Origin: Guyparkeria sp. SCN-R1
Lineage (GTDB): Bacteria; Pseudomonadota; Gammaproteobacteria; Halothiobacillales; Halothiobacillaceae
Length of the DNA: 64,000 nt
Direction of reading: 5' to 3'
NCBI RefSeq assembly: GCF_003932495.1
Contig: NZ_QZMT01000001.1
Coordinates: 186,001-250,000, forward strand
Part shown: positions 8,309 to 18,701 of the stretch, one piece after another
Numbering within the stretch: the stretch's first letter is position 1
How the letters are laid out: the number at the start of each line of letters is the position of its first letter
Notes under the pieces: generated by a model
Database searches by the model: none
Seen by the model: the letters and a program-made list of their open reading frames with translations, nothing else
What the model was told of the DNA's origin: nothing
Position numbers and translations under genes: made by a program

Positions 8309-9928
8309 TCAATCGCTGGCGCCCTGTCGGTTGTCCGTATTGAACTGGGCCAGCAGGGCTTGCAGCTCGGTTGCCATCGTCGAGAGCGACTGGCCGAGTT
8401 TGGCGACATCGCGGCTGTTCTCGGTGGTTTCCTCGGTCTCGCCGGAAATCGAGGTGATGTTGCGGCTCATCTCTTCGGCTACCGCGCTCTGTTCTTCCGT
8501 GGCCGTGGCGATCTGGGTGCTCATCTGGCTGATTTCGTCGACCGCCTCGGTAATCGAGTCGAGCGCGCGGTCGGTGGCCTCTGCCTGATGTTCGACGTCG
8601 TTCATCCGGCCGCGTCCCTGCTCGACGCTTTCCACCGCCGACTGAATCCCGTGGCGCAGGGTCTCGATCATGTCGCGGATTTCTCCGGCCGAGTCCTGTG
8701 TCTTGCTGGCGAGCGAGCGGACCTCTTCGGCAACGACGGCAAAGCCGCGACCGTGTTCCCCGGCCCGTGCCGCCTCGATGGCCGCATTGAGGGCGAGCAG
8801 GTTGGTCTGATCGGCAATGCCGCCGATCACCTGGATGATGCTGTCGATCCGGTCGCCGTGGGCCCGCAGGGATTCGATCGACCCGGCCGTGCGTTCGAAC
8901 TGGCCGGAGAGTTCCCCGACGGCCGCGTGGGTGCGTCGCACCTGTTCCTTGCCGCCGTGGGCCTCGCGATCGGCGCGCTCGACGGTCTCCGCGGTGCGCG
9001 CGGCGCTGTGGGCGACTTCCTCGACTGTTTGCGCCATCTCGTTCATGGCCGTGGCGACCTGTTCGACCTCGCGGGTCTGTTGGTCCATGCGTTGCGAGGT
9101 CTGCGCACCGGTGGCAGAGAGCTGGTCGGCCGAAGCGGTGAGCGACAGCGCCGACTCGGTGAACTGGCCAAACACCGTGCTCAGGCGAGCCTGCAACAGC
9201 TTGGCGGACTGGTTGATCTGGCCGATCTCGTTCTCACCTTGGACGTGGATGGGCTGGCGGAGTTTGCCGCCGGCCATCCGGCGCAGCACCTCGCCGGTTT
9301 GCTCGACGGGTCGGAATACCGCACGCCAGAGCAGCCACGCCAACGCCACGGTCAGCAGGATGCCAAACCATTCCAGGCCAAGCCCGCCCCGCGCGGCAAG
9401 CCAGCTTGGATCGATGATTTCCAGCAACTGGATCAAGCCCAGTGCGGCCAGGCCCGTGAGCGAGACGTGCGCCAGGCTCAGGTCGGCGAGTCGCTTTTTC
9501 GATGGCAACGTCTCGACCTTCTTCTCGTTCATCCATCGATACAGGCTCTCGGCCTTGGCGATCGCCTCCTTGCTGGGCTTGGTGCGAATCGACTGGTAGC
9601 CGACGATCTCGTCGCCGGCGTAGACCGGGGTGACATAGGCATCCACCCAGTAATGATCCCCGTTCTTGCAGCGGTTCTTGACGAGCTGGTGCCAGACGCG
9701 ACCGGCCTTGATGGTCTGCCAGAGGTCCTTGAAGGCCGCCGGCGGCATGTCCGGGTGGCGGATGAGGTTGTGCGGGCGGCCGATCAATTCGTCCCACGCG
9801 TAGCCGCTGACCTTGATGAAGTCCTGGTTGACGTAGGTGATCTGTCCCTTGAGGTCCGTGGTCGAGATTAGTTGCATGTCCGCGGGGTAATCGACGTCCT
9901 TCTGCGTGACCGGAAGATTGACCTTCAT
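8309..9928 (-). CDS. Methyl-accepting chemotaxis protein with N-terminal PAS domain
   Basis: 539 aa. Residues about 15-125 form a PAS domain of the Aer type ([28 protein letters not shown]), cytosolic because no membrane segment precedes it. Two hydrophobic segments follow at about 155-205, then a HAMP-like linker and a classical MCP signalling hairpin with the conserved tip ([20 protein letters not shown]). This arrangement is that of energy/redox taxis receptors, although FAD or haem binding cannot be confirmed by eye. GGGAGGAG is 8 bases before the ATG. No che or flagellar genes are nearby, so it is an orphan receptor feeding a pathway encoded elsewhere. Confidence 0.93.
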   Translation of the reverse strand: MKVNLPVTQKDVDYPADMQLISTTDLKGQITYVNQDFIKVSGYAWDELIGRPHNLIRHPDMPPAAFKDLWQTIKAGRVWHQLVKNRCKNGDHYWVDAYVTPVYAGDEIVGYQSIRTKPSKEAIAKAESLYRWMNEKKVETLPSKKRLADLSLAHVSLTGLAALGLIQLLEIIDPSWLAARGGLGLEWFGILLTVALAWLLWRAVFRPVEQTGEVLRRMAGGKLRQPIHVQGENEIGQINQSAKLLQARLSTVFGQFTESALSLTASADQLSATGAQTSQRMDQQTREVEQVATAMNEMAQTVEEVAHSAARTAETVERADREAHGGKEQVRRTHAAVGELSGQFERTAGSIESLRAHGDRIDSIIQVIGGIADQTNLLALNAAIEAARAGEHGRGFAVVAEEVRSLASKTQDSAGEIRDMIETLRHGIQSAVESVEQGRGRMNDVEHQAEATDRALDSITEAVDEISQMSTQIATATEEQSAVAEEMSRNITSISGETEETTENSRDVAKLGQSLSTMATELQALLAQFNTDNRQGASD

Positions 9929-10304
9929 GGTGTTGCGCTCCTCCCTGGAAAGGGATCTGCCGGGGGCGAACGGCCACGAACCCGCGGATCGTTTCTCGTG
10001 ACGTCGCGCTAAACCCGACTAAACCCCTTGGTTTTGTGTGGTTTTATCGACGTCGGCCAACTTAGTTCAGCGTGTCGTTATCTGCCAATAAGCTAATTCT
10101 TTGCTTCCAGTGTTCGATTGATGCTCCGGCGGAGAGGGGCGCGCTCCCCGGGCTGGACTCGTCCCCGGAAGCGGCGGTGTCGAGGGCCGCGCGGATTGAC
10201 AGGATGGGCCCCGCTCCTTACTGTTTGTACCCTTTGCCTGCGCCCGGCCCTTCCGCCGATCCGGCGTCGTTTTGTCCACCTTTCCAAGACGCATCAGAAT
10301 CCAA
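9929..10304. other. Divergent intergenic region between the chemoreceptor and alaC
   Basis: About 375 bases with no convincing gene. For the rightward alaC transcript a -35-like TTGACA (10196-10201) and a weak -10 TACTGT (10219-10224) are separated by 17 bases. Near 10010-10048 there are repeated CTAAACCC words and a G/T-rich stretch that may belong to the chemoreceptor promoter. I did not find a convincing sigma-28 site. Confidence 0.4.
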
Positions 10305-11513
10305 GTGAACGAACATTTCGCCCGCATCAAGCGACTGCCGCCCTACGTCTTCAATATCATTGGTGAGCTCAAGGCGAAGGCGCGTGCCGCCGGCGAGGAC
10401 ATCGTCGATTTCGGCATGGGCAATCCCGACCAGCCGACGCCGCCGCATATCGTCGAAAAGATGGTCGAGGCCACCCGGCGCGGTGACACGCATCGCTACT
10501 CGCAATCCAAGGGGATTCCGCGCCTGCGCCGGGCGATCGCCAACTGGTATCGCTCGCGCTACGACGTCGATATCGATCCCGAGTCCGAGGCAATCGTCAC
10601 CATCGGCTCCAAGGAGGGCCTCGGCCACCTGGCGATGGCGACCATGTCGGCCGGGGATACCGTGCTGGTGCCCAACCCGGCCTATCCGATCCACCCCTAC
10701 GGTTCGGTGATCGCGGATGCCGACATCCGCCACGTGCGCCTGACGCCGGAGGTGGATTTCTTCGAGGAGCTCACCCGGGCGATCAAGGAGACCTGGCCCA
10801 AGCCGAAAATGCTGATCCTCAACTTCCCGGCGAACCCGACCACGCAGTGCGTGGACCTGGAGTTCTTCGAGAAGGTGGTCGAGATCTGCCGCGAGGCGGG
10901 CATCTGGGTGGTGCATGACCTGGCCTACGCCGACATCGTCTTCGATGGCTACAAGGCGCCGTCGATCATGCAGGTGCCGGGCGCCAAGGACGTGGCGGTG
11001 GAGTTCTTCACGCTCTCGAAGAGCTACAACATGCCTGGCTGGCGCGTGGGCTTCATGGTGGGCAACCCGACGCTGGTCAACGCACTGGCGCGGATCAAGT
11101 CGTACTTCGATTACGGCACCTTCACGCCCATTCAGGTGGCCTCGATCCTCGCGCTCGAGGGCGACCAGACCTGCGTGCACGAGATTTGCGACATGTACCG
11201 GCGTCGCCGCGACGTGCTCTGCGAGGGACTGAACGCGGCCGGCTGGCCGGTCGAGCCGCCCAAGGCGACCATGTTCGTCTGGGCGAAGATCCCCGAGGCC
11301 TTTGCCCATATGGGGTCACTGGAATTTACCAAGCTGCTGCTGGCGGAAGCCAAGGTGGCCGTCTCGCCGGGCATCGGCTTCGGCGACTACGGCGATGATC
11401 ACGTGCGTTTCTCCCTGATCGAGAACGAACACCGCACCCGGCAGGCCATCCGTGGCATCAAGGCGATGTTCCGTGCCCACGGAGTGCCCGTGCCGTCGGA
11501 GGGAGGACAATGA
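10305..11513 (+). CDS. alaC: Alanine transaminase AlaC-type
   Basis: About 402 aa, fold-type I PLP aminotransferase. The PLP lysine is K239 in [16 protein letters not shown], with NFPANPTT supplying the conserved Asn region. The N-terminus ([14 protein letters not shown], then [19 protein letters not shown]) matches AlaC/YfdZ, which makes alanine from pyruvate and glutamate. I use GTG 10305 because it starts right before the conserved core; an in-frame TTG at 10272 is possible and neither has a clear ribosome site. The stop overlaps the start of hom by 4 bases (ATGA), so the two are translationally coupled. Confidence 0.9.
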   Translation: MNEHFARIKRLPPYVFNIIGELKAKARAAGEDIVDFGMGNPDQPTPPHIVEKMVEATRRGDTHRYSQSKGIPRLRRAIANWYRSRYDVDIDPESEAIVTIGSKEGLGHLAMATMSAGDTVLVPNPAYPIHPYGSVIADADIRHVRLTPEVDFFEELTRAIKETWPKPKMLILNFPANPTTQCVDLEFFEKVVEICREAGIWVVHDLAYADIVFDGYKAPSIMQVPGAKDVAVEFFTLSKSYNMPGWRVGFMVGNPTLVNALARIKSYFDYGTFTPIQVASILALEGDQTCVHEICDMYRRRRDVLCEGLNAAGWPVEPPKATMFVWAKIPEAFAHMGSLEFTKLLLAEAKVAVSPGIGFGDYGDDHVRFSLIENEHRTRQAIRGIKAMFRAHGVPVPSEGGQ

Positions 11514-12856
11514 GCGACATGCAGACGAATCAACACGAACAATTTCCGCCGGTGCGCATCGGCCTCTTGGGGCTGGGTACCGTCGGCGGGGGCGTGGTCA
11601 ATGTCCTGACCCGCAATGCCGAGGAGATCGCCCGCCGTGCCGGTCGTCGCATCGAGGTGGTGCACGCCTCGGCGCGCAATCTCGACGCGCCGCGCATCTG
11701 CCCGCTTGAAGGCATCCTGCTGACCACTGATCCGATGGAAGTGGTCGAGAACCCGGAAGTTGACGTGGTGGTCGAGCTGATCGGTGGCATGAAGCCAGCG
11801 GGCGACCTGATGCGCCGGGCGCTCGAGCTCGGCAAGCCGGTGGTCACGGCCAACAAGGCGCTGATTGCCCACGAGGGCATGGAGCTGTTCGAGCTGGCGC
11901 AGAAGCACCACACCATGGTGGCCTTCGAGGCGGCCGTGGCCGGTGGCATCCCGATCATCAAGGCGATCCGCGAGGGTCTGGCGGGCAATCGCATCGAGTG
12001 GCTGGCCGGCATTATCAACGGCACCGGCAATTACATCCTTACCGCCATGCGCGACGAGGGCCGGGCGTTTGCCGAGGTGCTCGCCGAGGCCCAGTACCTG
12101 GGCTACGCCGAGGCCGACCCCACCTTCGACGTCGAGGGGATCGACGCGGCACACAAGCTGACCATCCTTGCCGCGATCGCCTTCGGCATGCCGCTCAAGT
12201 TCGACGAGGTCTACACGGAAGGCATCTCGGGCATCGAGACCGATGACGTGCGGTATGCCGGCGAGTTCGGCTACCAGGTCAAGCACCTGGGGATCGCGCG
12301 CCAGCGCGACGATGGTGTCGAACTGCGCGTCCACCCGACCCTGATCCCCGAGCGTCGCCTGCTGGCGAACGTCGACGGCGTGCAGAACGCCGTGCTGGTC
12401 TGGGGCGACTCGGTCGGCCCAACGATGTACTACGGCGCCGGGGCCGGGGCCGAGCCGACCGCCTCGGCGGTGGTCGCCGATCTGGTCGACGTGGTGCGCA
12501 CGCTTACCGCCGACCCGACCCACCGCGTGCCGCATCTCGCCGTCGTGCCGGACCAGATCAGCGACATGCCGGTCGTGCCGATGGACTCGATTGCCACGGC
12601 CTACTACCTGCGCTTTGCCGTCGAGGACAAGCGCGGCGTGCTCGCCAAGATCGCCCAGATCCTCGCCGACCACGAGATCTCCATCGAGGCGATGATGCAG
12701 AAGGAGATGACCGAGGACGAGCGCACGCTGCCGATCGTCATGCTGACCCACCAGGTGCGCGAGAAGGACATGGATGATGCGCTCGCCGAGATCGAGGCGC
12801 TGGATACCGTCCGGGCCCCGGTCGTGCGCATGCGCGTGGAGACGCTCGACGCCTGA
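11510..12856 (+). CDS. hom: Homoserine dehydrogenase
   Basis: 448 aa, monofunctional. Order: NAD(P)-binding Rossmann domain ([14 protein letters not shown] from about residue 16), catalytic/dimer domain ([43 protein letters not shown]), and a C-terminal ACT domain (about 355-425; [18 protein letters not shown]). It reduces aspartate semialdehyde to homoserine for threonine and methionine; the ACT domain usually gives threonine feedback control. A strong GGAGGGAGG precedes the ATG. Coupled with alaC upstream; thrC is not adjacent, unlike in many relatives. metY at 33.5 kb uses the downstream branch. Confidence 0.96.
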   Translation: MSDMQTNQHEQFPPVRIGLLGLGTVGGGVVNVLTRNAEEIARRAGRRIEVVHASARNLDAPRICPLEGILLTTDPMEVVENPEVDVVVELIGGMKPAGDLMRRALELGKPVVTANKALIAHEGMELFELAQKHHTMVAFEAAVAGGIPIIKAIREGLAGNRIEWLAGIINGTGNYILTAMRDEGRAFAEVLAEAQYLGYAEADPTFDVEGIDAAHKLTILAAIAFGMPLKFDEVYTEGISGIETDDVRYAGEFGYQVKHLGIARQRDDGVELRVHPTLIPERRLLANVDGVQNAVLVWGDSVGPTMYYGAGAGAEPTASAVVADLVDVVRTLTADPTHRVPHLAVVPDQISDMPVVPMDSIATAYYLRFAVEDKRGVLAKIAQILADHEISIEAMMQKEMTEDERTLPIVMLTHQVREKDMDDALAEIEALDTVRAPVVRMRVETLDA

Positions 12857-12858
12857 CG

Positions 12859-14295
12859 GTGACGAACCTCTTACAGCCCGGCGAATGCATCGAGGCGCTG
12901 GCGTCATTGCCAGCGCCTTTCGATCGTCTGGCCTTTGTCGACGTCGAGACCACCGGCACGCGGCCGACGCGTGACCGGATCACCGAGGTCGCGATCATTC
13001 CCGTCGACAACGGCGTAGTGGGCGAGCCATTCCAGACCCTGCTCGATCCGGGCGTGGCGATTCCACCGACCATCACCCGCCTGACCGGCATCAGCGATGA
13101 CATGGTGGCGGGCGCGCCGGTATTCGCCCGTCTGGCCGACGAGGTGCGCGACCTGTTCGACGGCCGCCTGCTGGTCGCCCACAACGCCCGTTTCGATGCC
13201 GGCTTTCTGCGCAATGCATTCCGTGAGGCCGGTCAGGTGGTCACGCTGAGGGAACTGTGCACGGTCAAACTCTCGCGACGGCTCGATCGCGGCGAGCGCC
13301 GCCACAACCTCGACAGCCTGATTGCACGCCACGCGCTGCCCGTGGGTGATCGCCACCGGGCGATGGGCGATTGTCAGGCCCTGCCAGCCTTGCTGTCCCG
13401 CTTTGTCGAACGCGACGGCCTCGAGGTCGTGCTCGACGCGCTCGCCCGCCAGATCAAACGGGCAAGCACGCCGCCCAATCTCGACCCCACCCGACTCGAC
13501 GAGGTGCCTGCCGTCCCGGGTGTCTACCGCTTTTTCGGCGAGGAGGGGGCGCTGCTCTATGTGGGCAAGAGTGTCAACCTGCGTGCAAGGGTGCGCTCGC
13601 ACTTTGCCGACGATCACCGTAATGATCGGGAAATGCGAATCGCCCAGCAGACGCATGACATCGACTGGATCGAGACGGCCGGCGAGATCGGGGCGCTGCT
13701 CACCGAGGCCCGACTGGTCAAGCGAGAACAGCCAATCTTCAATCGCCGCCTGCGCGCGCAGCGCGGCCTGCTCGCCTGGGACTGGGACGACGAGTCGGCC
13801 GAGCCACCGGCGCTGGTGCGGATCGATGAGCTGGCGCCGTCGGATCTGGGGCGTGCCCACGGGGTGTTCCGTTCGCGGATGAAGGCCAGCGAGCGCCTCA
13901 GGGAACTGGCCAAGGAACACCGCCTTTGCCCGCAATACCTCGGATTGGAGCAGGGCGCTGGACGTGCCTGCTTTGCCCACCAGATCGGGCAATGCGGTGG
14001 CCTGTGTGCCGGGCGGGAGTCCGAGATTGCCCACCGATTGCGCCTCAAGCAGGCGCTTGGGCCGTTGGCGCTCCAGGCCTGGCCCTATCCCGGCGCGATT
14101 GCGATTCGTGAGGTGCGCGACGGCAGGGAAGAGCGTCATCTTTTCCGCCACTGGCGCTATCTCGGCACGGCGCGTTCCGAGGGGGAGCTGGCCGAGTTGC
14201 TGGAGGGCGGTGACGAGTATCCGCTGGACATGGACATGTACCGGCTGGCGGTGGATGCCATCCGCGGCGGGGCTAAGGTCGAGCCGGTGGAGTGA
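12859..14295 (+). CDS. DnaQ-like 3'-5' exonuclease fused to a GIY-YIG nuclease (UvrC/Cho-like)
   Basis: 478 aa. Residues about 20-185 are an epsilon-type DEDD exonuclease (FVDVETTGTRPTRDRITEVA; VAHNARFDAGFL; HRAMGDCQAL). Residues about 210-290 are a GIY-YIG domain of the UvrC N-terminal type (PGVYRFF; LLYVGKSVNLRARVRSHF; EIGALLTEARLVKREQPIFN). A Cys-containing tail (LCPQYLG, ACFAHQIGQCGGLCAG) resembles UvrC/Cho. The protein lacks the UvrB-binding and RNase H-like C-terminal parts of UvrC, so it would make a single incision and perhaps trim the product. The GTG start is 2 bases after hom, so expression rides on the alaC-hom transcript. The fusion is known in proteobacteria; its role is poorly defined. 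Confidence 0.88.
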   Translation: MTNLLQPGECIEALASLPAPFDRLAFVDVETTGTRPTRDRITEVAIIPVDNGVVGEPFQTLLDPGVAIPPTITRLTGISDDMVAGAPVFARLADEVRDLFDGRLLVAHNARFDAGFLRNAFREAGQVVTLRELCTVKLSRRLDRGERRHNLDSLIARHALPVGDRHRAMGDCQALPALLSRFVERDGLEVVLDALARQIKRASTPPNLDPTRLDEVPAVPGVYRFFGEEGALLYVGKSVNLRARVRSHFADDHRNDREMRIAQQTHDIDWIETAGEIGALLTEARLVKREQPIFNRRLRAQRGLLAWDWDDESAEPPALVRIDELAPSDLGRAHGVFRSRMKASERLRELAKEHRLCPQYLGLEQGAGRACFAHQIGQCGGLCAGRESEIAHRLRLKQALGPLALQAWPYPGAIAIREVRDGREERHLFRHWRYLGTARSEGELAELLEGGDEYPLDMDMYRLAVDAIRGGAKVEPVE

Positions 14296-14339
14296 GTCGG
14301 GCGGGCTAATCGTTTCGGTCGATGGGCCAACCGACGCGA

Positions 14340-14402
14340 TTCGCGGCTAAAGCCGCTCCTACACAAGTTACGGGAAACCGTAGGAGCGGCTTTAGCCGCG
14401 AA
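14340..14402. repeat. REP-like inverted repeat, possible terminator
   Basis: A perfect 23-bp inverted repeat (14340-14362 with 14380-14402) around a 17-base loop. Each arm carries GTAGGAGCGGCTTTAGCCGC or its complement, and the GCGGCTTTAGCCGC core is itself palindromic, which is typical of REP sequences that occur in many copies in Pseudomonas and relatives. It lies between convergent genes and may also end transcription. Confidence 0.85.
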
Positions 14403-14464
14403 ATATCAAGCGGCAGCCCGATGTCAGCTGAGGTTCGCCGAATGGGGGGCGATCCTGCCGCCGA

Positions 14465-15979
14465 TCACCCCAACCGTTCAGCGATCTGCGGCCCGAAGGG
14501 CGTATCGCACTTGAGGCGCACGCAATGCCGGGCCTCGTCGGGGCCAAGCGACTCGAGTTTCTGCAACTGCTGCTGCAGCACCTGCTCGTCGGCCTCCGAG
14601 ATATCGCCGCCGTGTGCCTGGCGCTCGCGCAGGTAGTCGAGCAACTGCTCGTTGTCGCACTCGATGAACAGGATCGTGTAGGGCACGCCGATCTCGTCGG
14701 CCAGTGTCTCGAACTGCTGGCGGCGGGCTCGCTCGAGGAAGGTGGCGTCGATGGCCATCGGCCAGCCGCTCTGCGCACCCAGCCGGGCGATTTCGGCCAG
14801 TCGATTGTAAGTGCTATCGCTCGCCATCTCGGTGTATCGCTCGGCCGGATCGGTGAACATCCGCTGGCGCTCGGCATCCGACCGCACCCGGATCGCGCCC
14901 CGGGCGAGCACCAGTTCGCGGCTGGCCAGCGACTTGCCGCTGCCGCTCACGCCCATGGTGATGAACAGCTCGCCCTGGGCCGGGGTGAAGAACGCGTTGG
15001 CAAGATCGGCGTAGTCGCGGAAATCGGCCCAGGCCGCGTCGCGTTCCTCGTCGGGCATGCCATCGCGCAGGCCGAGCAGGGCGATCTTGGCGCGCACCGC
15101 GGCACGGTAGCCCTGGTAGAAGCGCAGGGTCGGCAGGGCCTCGTAGTCCCCGCTGATCTCCAGATACCGGTTGAGCAGTTGGCGCGCAGGACCGATCAGC
15201 TTGCGCTTGTGCAGATCCATCAGCGCGAAGGCCAGATCGTTGGCCGTGTCGGTCCATCGGAAATCATCGTTGAACTCGATACCGTCGAAGATGGTCACAG
15301 CTCCGTCTTGCAGCGCCATGTTGGCCAGATGCATGTCGCCGTGGCATTCGCGGATGTGCCCCTCGCGCTTGCGCTGCTGAAGGGTGGGGCGGATGGCTTC
15401 GAAGGCCGCGCGCGACAGGCGTTCCATCTCGGCCAGCCGCTCGCGGTCGGCATCGGTCTCCAGCAAGGGGGCGATCTGTTCGAGGTTCTGCTGCATGGGC
15501 GCCCAGACGGTGTCGGGCTCGCCGAAGTGCGTTTCGGCGGTGGCGACCTCGGCCTTGGCGTGGAAGGCGGCGATCTGGTCGGCGATCTGTTCGACTAGGG
15601 CCTCGTCCAGGCCGATGCGGCGGGCGACGTGATCGAGTCGGTCGGCCTGGTCGAAGCGCCGCATGCGGATGACGAATTCCTCGGCCGAGTCATCCGCCTC
15701 GATCAGCTTGCCGTCGGCATCCAGGCCCAGTACCGAGTCATAGAGCTCGGGGGCCAGGCGGGCATTGAGCCGTAGCTCCTCCTCGCAGAAGTGGCGCCGA
15801 CGGTCGAGGCTGGAGAAGTCGAGGAAGCCGAAGTTCATCGGCTTCTTGATCTTGTAGGCCCAGGGGCCGGTCAGGAACACGTGCGAGATATGGGTCTGCA
15901 GGTGCTCGAGGGAGGAATCGCTCTCGGCGAGGTTCTCCTTGAACCGTTCGATCAATCGCTCTTGCGGGTGCTCGGCCAT
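14465..15979 (-). CDS. Aminoglycoside-phosphotransferase-like domain fused to an AAA/P-loop kinase domain
   Basis: 504 aa. The N-terminal part (about 1-310) is APH/choline-kinase-like, with the catalytic loop HGDMHLANM followed by the metal-binding IFDGIEFND. The C-terminal part (about 335-504) is a small P-loop kinase with Walker A GVSGSGKS at about residue 345 and later LLDYLRERQ. Proteins of this architecture are widespread and annotated as bifunctional aminoglycoside phosphotransferase/ATP-binding proteins, but there is no evidence of drug resistance and the natural substrate is unknown. It stands alone, divergent from mrcB and separated from it by about 160 bases. Confidence 0.85.
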   Translation of the reverse strand: MAEHPQERLIERFKENLAESDSSLEHLQTHISHVFLTGPWAYKIKKPMNFGFLDFSSLDRRRHFCEEELRLNARLAPELYDSVLGLDADGKLIEADDSAEEFVIRMRRFDQADRLDHVARRIGLDEALVEQIADQIAAFHAKAEVATAETHFGEPDTVWAPMQQNLEQIAPLLETDADRERLAEMERLSRAAFEAIRPTLQQRKREGHIRECHGDMHLANMALQDGAVTIFDGIEFNDDFRWTDTANDLAFALMDLHKRKLIGPARQLLNRYLEISGDYEALPTLRFYQGYRAAVRAKIALLGLRDGMPDEERDAAWADFRDYADLANAFFTPAQGELFITMGVSGSGKSLASRELVLARGAIRVRSDAERQRMFTDPAERYTEMASDSTYNRLAEIARLGAQSGWPMAIDATFLERARRQQFETLADEIGVPYTILFIECDNEQLLDYLRERQAHGGDISEADEQVLQQQLQKLESLGPDEARHCVRLKCDTPFGPQIAERLG

Positions 15980-16141
15980 GGGCGCTCCTGGTTAGGTCGA
16001 ATCGGGGATATGGACCGGGTGGTGGACGAGTGTTGACGCGCCTGGTAACGGCCGCTCGCCTCACCTTCGGGCCTGATAGACTGGCGGCCCGACCGCGCCA
16101 CATTGCGGTCGGATTCATTTTCAAAAGTGTAACAGCGTGGG

Positions 16142-18604
16142 TTGAACGTGGCATCCAGCAAGGGCAGCGGCAACACAAAAACCAAGGGGGCGGCCACGGC
16201 CGGCAAGGGGCGTAGCGGACGCACACGCCGTGCGGCGAGCGGCAAGTCCGCTCCGTCGCGACGTCAAGGGGCGCGTCAGGGCGCATCACGCGGTACCGGG
16301 GCGTCTCGGCGCGGCTGGCGGGCACGGCTGTTCGGCTGGGTGATGCGGGGGCTGCTGATTGCGGCGGCCATCGGCTTGCCCCTGCTGGGTGCCTGGGCGT
16401 GGTATCTCAATGAGCGGGTGACCGAACGCTTCGAGGGGGCGCTGTTCACCATGCCGGCGACCGTCTATGCCGCGCCGGATGAAATCTACATCGGCCAGTC
16501 GATGGATATCGACAGCCTGATTGCGGCTCTGGAGCGTCTGAATTACCTCGCTGTCGATTCTCTCGACGAGACCGGTACGTTCCGTCGCCGCGGCAATCAG
16601 GTGTCGTTCCACCGGCGGGCGTTCGATTTCCCCGACGGTGAGCAGCCGTCCCGCCTTGTCGACGTGCGTATCGTCGGCGGCCAGGTGACCGAGCTCGACG
16701 GGCCGGATGGCGAGTCGCTCGGTATCGTCCGGCTCGAACCCCGCTCGATCGGCACGCTCTATCCCAATCGGGCCGAAGACCGAGTACTGCTGGCGATCGA
16801 GGAGGTGCGCGAGGAGGCACCCTTGTTGCTCGATAGCCTGCTGGCCGTCGAGGATCGCGCGTTCCACGAACACCACGGCGTCGTGCCGACGGCCATCCTG
16901 CGGGCCTTCCTGACCAACCTGGTCTCGGGCGAGCGGGTTCAGGGCGGCAGCACCATCACCCAGCAGCTGGCCAAGAACCTCTTTCTTACCCACGATCGGA
17001 CCTACCGGCGCAAGTTCGCCGAGATGATCATGGCGCTCGAGATGGAGTGGCACTATCCCAAGGACAAGATCCTCGAGGCCTATCTCAACGAGGTCTACCT
17101 CGGTCAGGACGGTGGGCGGGCGATTCACGGTTTCGGGCTGGCCGCGAGTTTCTATTTCGGTCGACCGATCGATGAGCTTCAGCCCGAGCAGATCGCCTTG
17201 CTGGTGGGGATGGCCAAGGGGGCCAACTACTACAACCCGCGGCGTCATCCCGAGCGCGCGTTGGATCGCCGCAATGTTGTCATCGACGTGATGATCGATC
17301 TGGGCCTGGTCGACCAGACCACCGCTGCCGAATGGCAGGGACGGCCGCTGGGCGTGCTCGAGACGGCCGGCTCGCGCGCGCGCCACCCGGCGTTTGTCGA
17401 CCTGGTCCGTCGTCAGCTCACCGAGCAGTACGATCCCGAAGACCTTCAGACACGTGGGCTGAATATCTTCACTACCCTGCGCCCGCGCGTGCAGGAGGCG
17501 CTCGAGCAGAGCACGGCCCGTCTCGACGAGGTCGAGGCCAGTCGTGGGCTCGAGTCCGGCACCCTGGAGACCGCCGGCGTGATCGCCTCGGTGAGTACCG
17601 GCGAGATCGAGGCAATGATCGGCGGGCGAGATACCCATTACGAGGGCTACGATCGCGCGCTGGATGCACGTCGGCAGATCGGCTCGCTGATCAAGCCGGC
17701 GATCTATCTCACCGCCTTGTCGCGCCCGGCCGAGTACAACCTGATCACCTCGCTGGAGGACGAGCCGATCACGGTGGAGCAGAAGGGATCGGCCGACTGG
17801 GAGCCCAAAAACTACAGCGGCAAATTCCATGGCCCGACCCCCTTGATCGAGGCGCTGGCGCATTCGCGGAACGTGCCCAGCGTGCGGCTGGGGATGGATG
17901 TCGGGCTGGAGTCGGTCGCCGAGACCATCGAGCAGCTCGGGGGACCGCGTCCGTCGCCGTTCTATCCCTCGATGCTGCTCGGTTCGATGGGCATGACGCC
18001 CTTCGAGGTCGCGCAGATGTACCAGACGCTTTCGGCCGATGGGTTCATGACGCCGCTGCGTGCCATCCGCACCGTGGTGGACCGCGATGGCGAGCCGTTG
18101 TCGCGTTACTCGCTCGACGTGCGCCGGGCCGCCGAGCGCGAGCCGCTCTACCTGCTGCAATACGGTCTGCAGACGGTGGTGGCCGAGGGGACCTCGACGC
18201 GCCTGAACCAGATGGTCTCGCCGGCGGTGGGCGTGGCCGGCAAGACCGGCACCACCAACGATGGCCGCGACGCCTGGTTCGCCGGCTTTACCGGCAATCG
18301 GGTCGGCGTGATCTGGGTGGGGCGTGACGATGACCGGCCGTCCAACCTGACCGGGTCGAGCGCGGCCCTGCCGCTGTGGGGCGCGACCTTTGCCGAGCTC
18401 GACAACCAGCCGCGCGACATGCATCCGCCACGCGGGGTGCGTTTTGCCCGCGTCGATCCAGAGCGACAGTTCGTCGTCCCGGATCGTTGCCCGGGCGAAT
18501 CCCTGCCGTTCATCACCTCGCATCGGCCCGAACCGGCCGCCGATTGCGAAGGCGGCCGCCGCGAGGACAAGGACTCGAGTACGATCTGGGACTGGTTTCG
18601 TTGA
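16142..18604 (+). CDS. mrcB: Penicillin-binding protein 1B, bifunctional peptidoglycan synthase
   Basis: 820 aa class A PBP. A basic, low-complexity cytosolic tail (1-60), one transmembrane helix (about 63-85), a UB2H-like region (about 95-180), then a GT51 transglycosylase (catalytic Glu237 in VEDRAFHEHHG; GGSTITQQLAKN) and a transpeptidase with SLIK (Ser515), SRN and KTGTT. It polymerises and crosslinks peptidoglycan at the inner membrane. Start is unsettled: TTG 16142 or GTG 16148, both without a clear ribosome site, so translation may be weak. The next gene encodes an LpoP-like lipoprotein, which fits an activator pair. The UB2H domain is where LpoB contacts E. coli PBP1b. Confidence 0.95.
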   Translation: MNVASSKGSGNTKTKGAATAGKGRSGRTRRAASGKSAPSRRQGARQGASRGTGASRRGWRARLFGWVMRGLLIAAAIGLPLLGAWAWYLNERVTERFEGALFTMPATVYAAPDEIYIGQSMDIDSLIAALERLNYLAVDSLDETGTFRRRGNQVSFHRRAFDFPDGEQPSRLVDVRIVGGQVTELDGPDGESLGIVRLEPRSIGTLYPNRAEDRVLLAIEEVREEAPLLLDSLLAVEDRAFHEHHGVVPTAILRAFLTNLVSGERVQGGSTITQQLAKNLFLTHDRTYRRKFAEMIMALEMEWHYPKDKILEAYLNEVYLGQDGGRAIHGFGLAASFYFGRPIDELQPEQIALLVGMAKGANYYNPRRHPERALDRRNVVIDVMIDLGLVDQTTAAEWQGRPLGVLETAGSRARHPAFVDLVRRQLTEQYDPEDLQTRGLNIFTTLRPRVQEALEQSTARLDEVEASRGLESGTLETAGVIASVSTGEIEAMIGGRDTHYEGYDRALDARRQIGSLIKPAIYLTALSRPAEYNLITSLEDEPITVEQKGSADWEPKNYSGKFHGPTPLIEALAHSRNVPSVRLGMDVGLESVAETIEQLGGPRPSPFYPSMLLGSMGMTPFEVAQMYQTLSADGFMTPLRAIRTVVDRDGEPLSRYSLDVRRAAEREPLYLLQYGLQTVVAEGTSTRLNQMVSPAVGVAGKTGTTNDGRDAWFAGFTGNRVGVIWVGRDDDRPSNLTGSSAALPLWGATFAELDNQPRDMHPPRGVRFARVDPERQFVVPDRCPGESLPFITSHRPEPAADCEGGRREDKDSSTIWDWFR

Positions 18605-18701
18605 CCCGGCGTGAGACCGCTCGTCGGCTTGGTCGGCTCCCCGGACAGGGCATGACGGGTTACGATGGAGCGCAGCCCCAAGACAATTCAGGTAGCACCC
18701 A

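Noticed and set aside
8360-9871. 503-codon plus-strand frame over the chemoreceptor gene
   Set aside because: Antisense of a conserved MCP.
9929-10304. Sigma-28 promoter for the chemoreceptor
   Set aside because: CGATAA occurs near 10045 on the minus strand, but no TAAA-type -35 lies at the right spacing.
14340-14402. CRISPR-like repeat
   Set aside because: Only two arms of one palindrome; no spaced array and no cas genes in the window.
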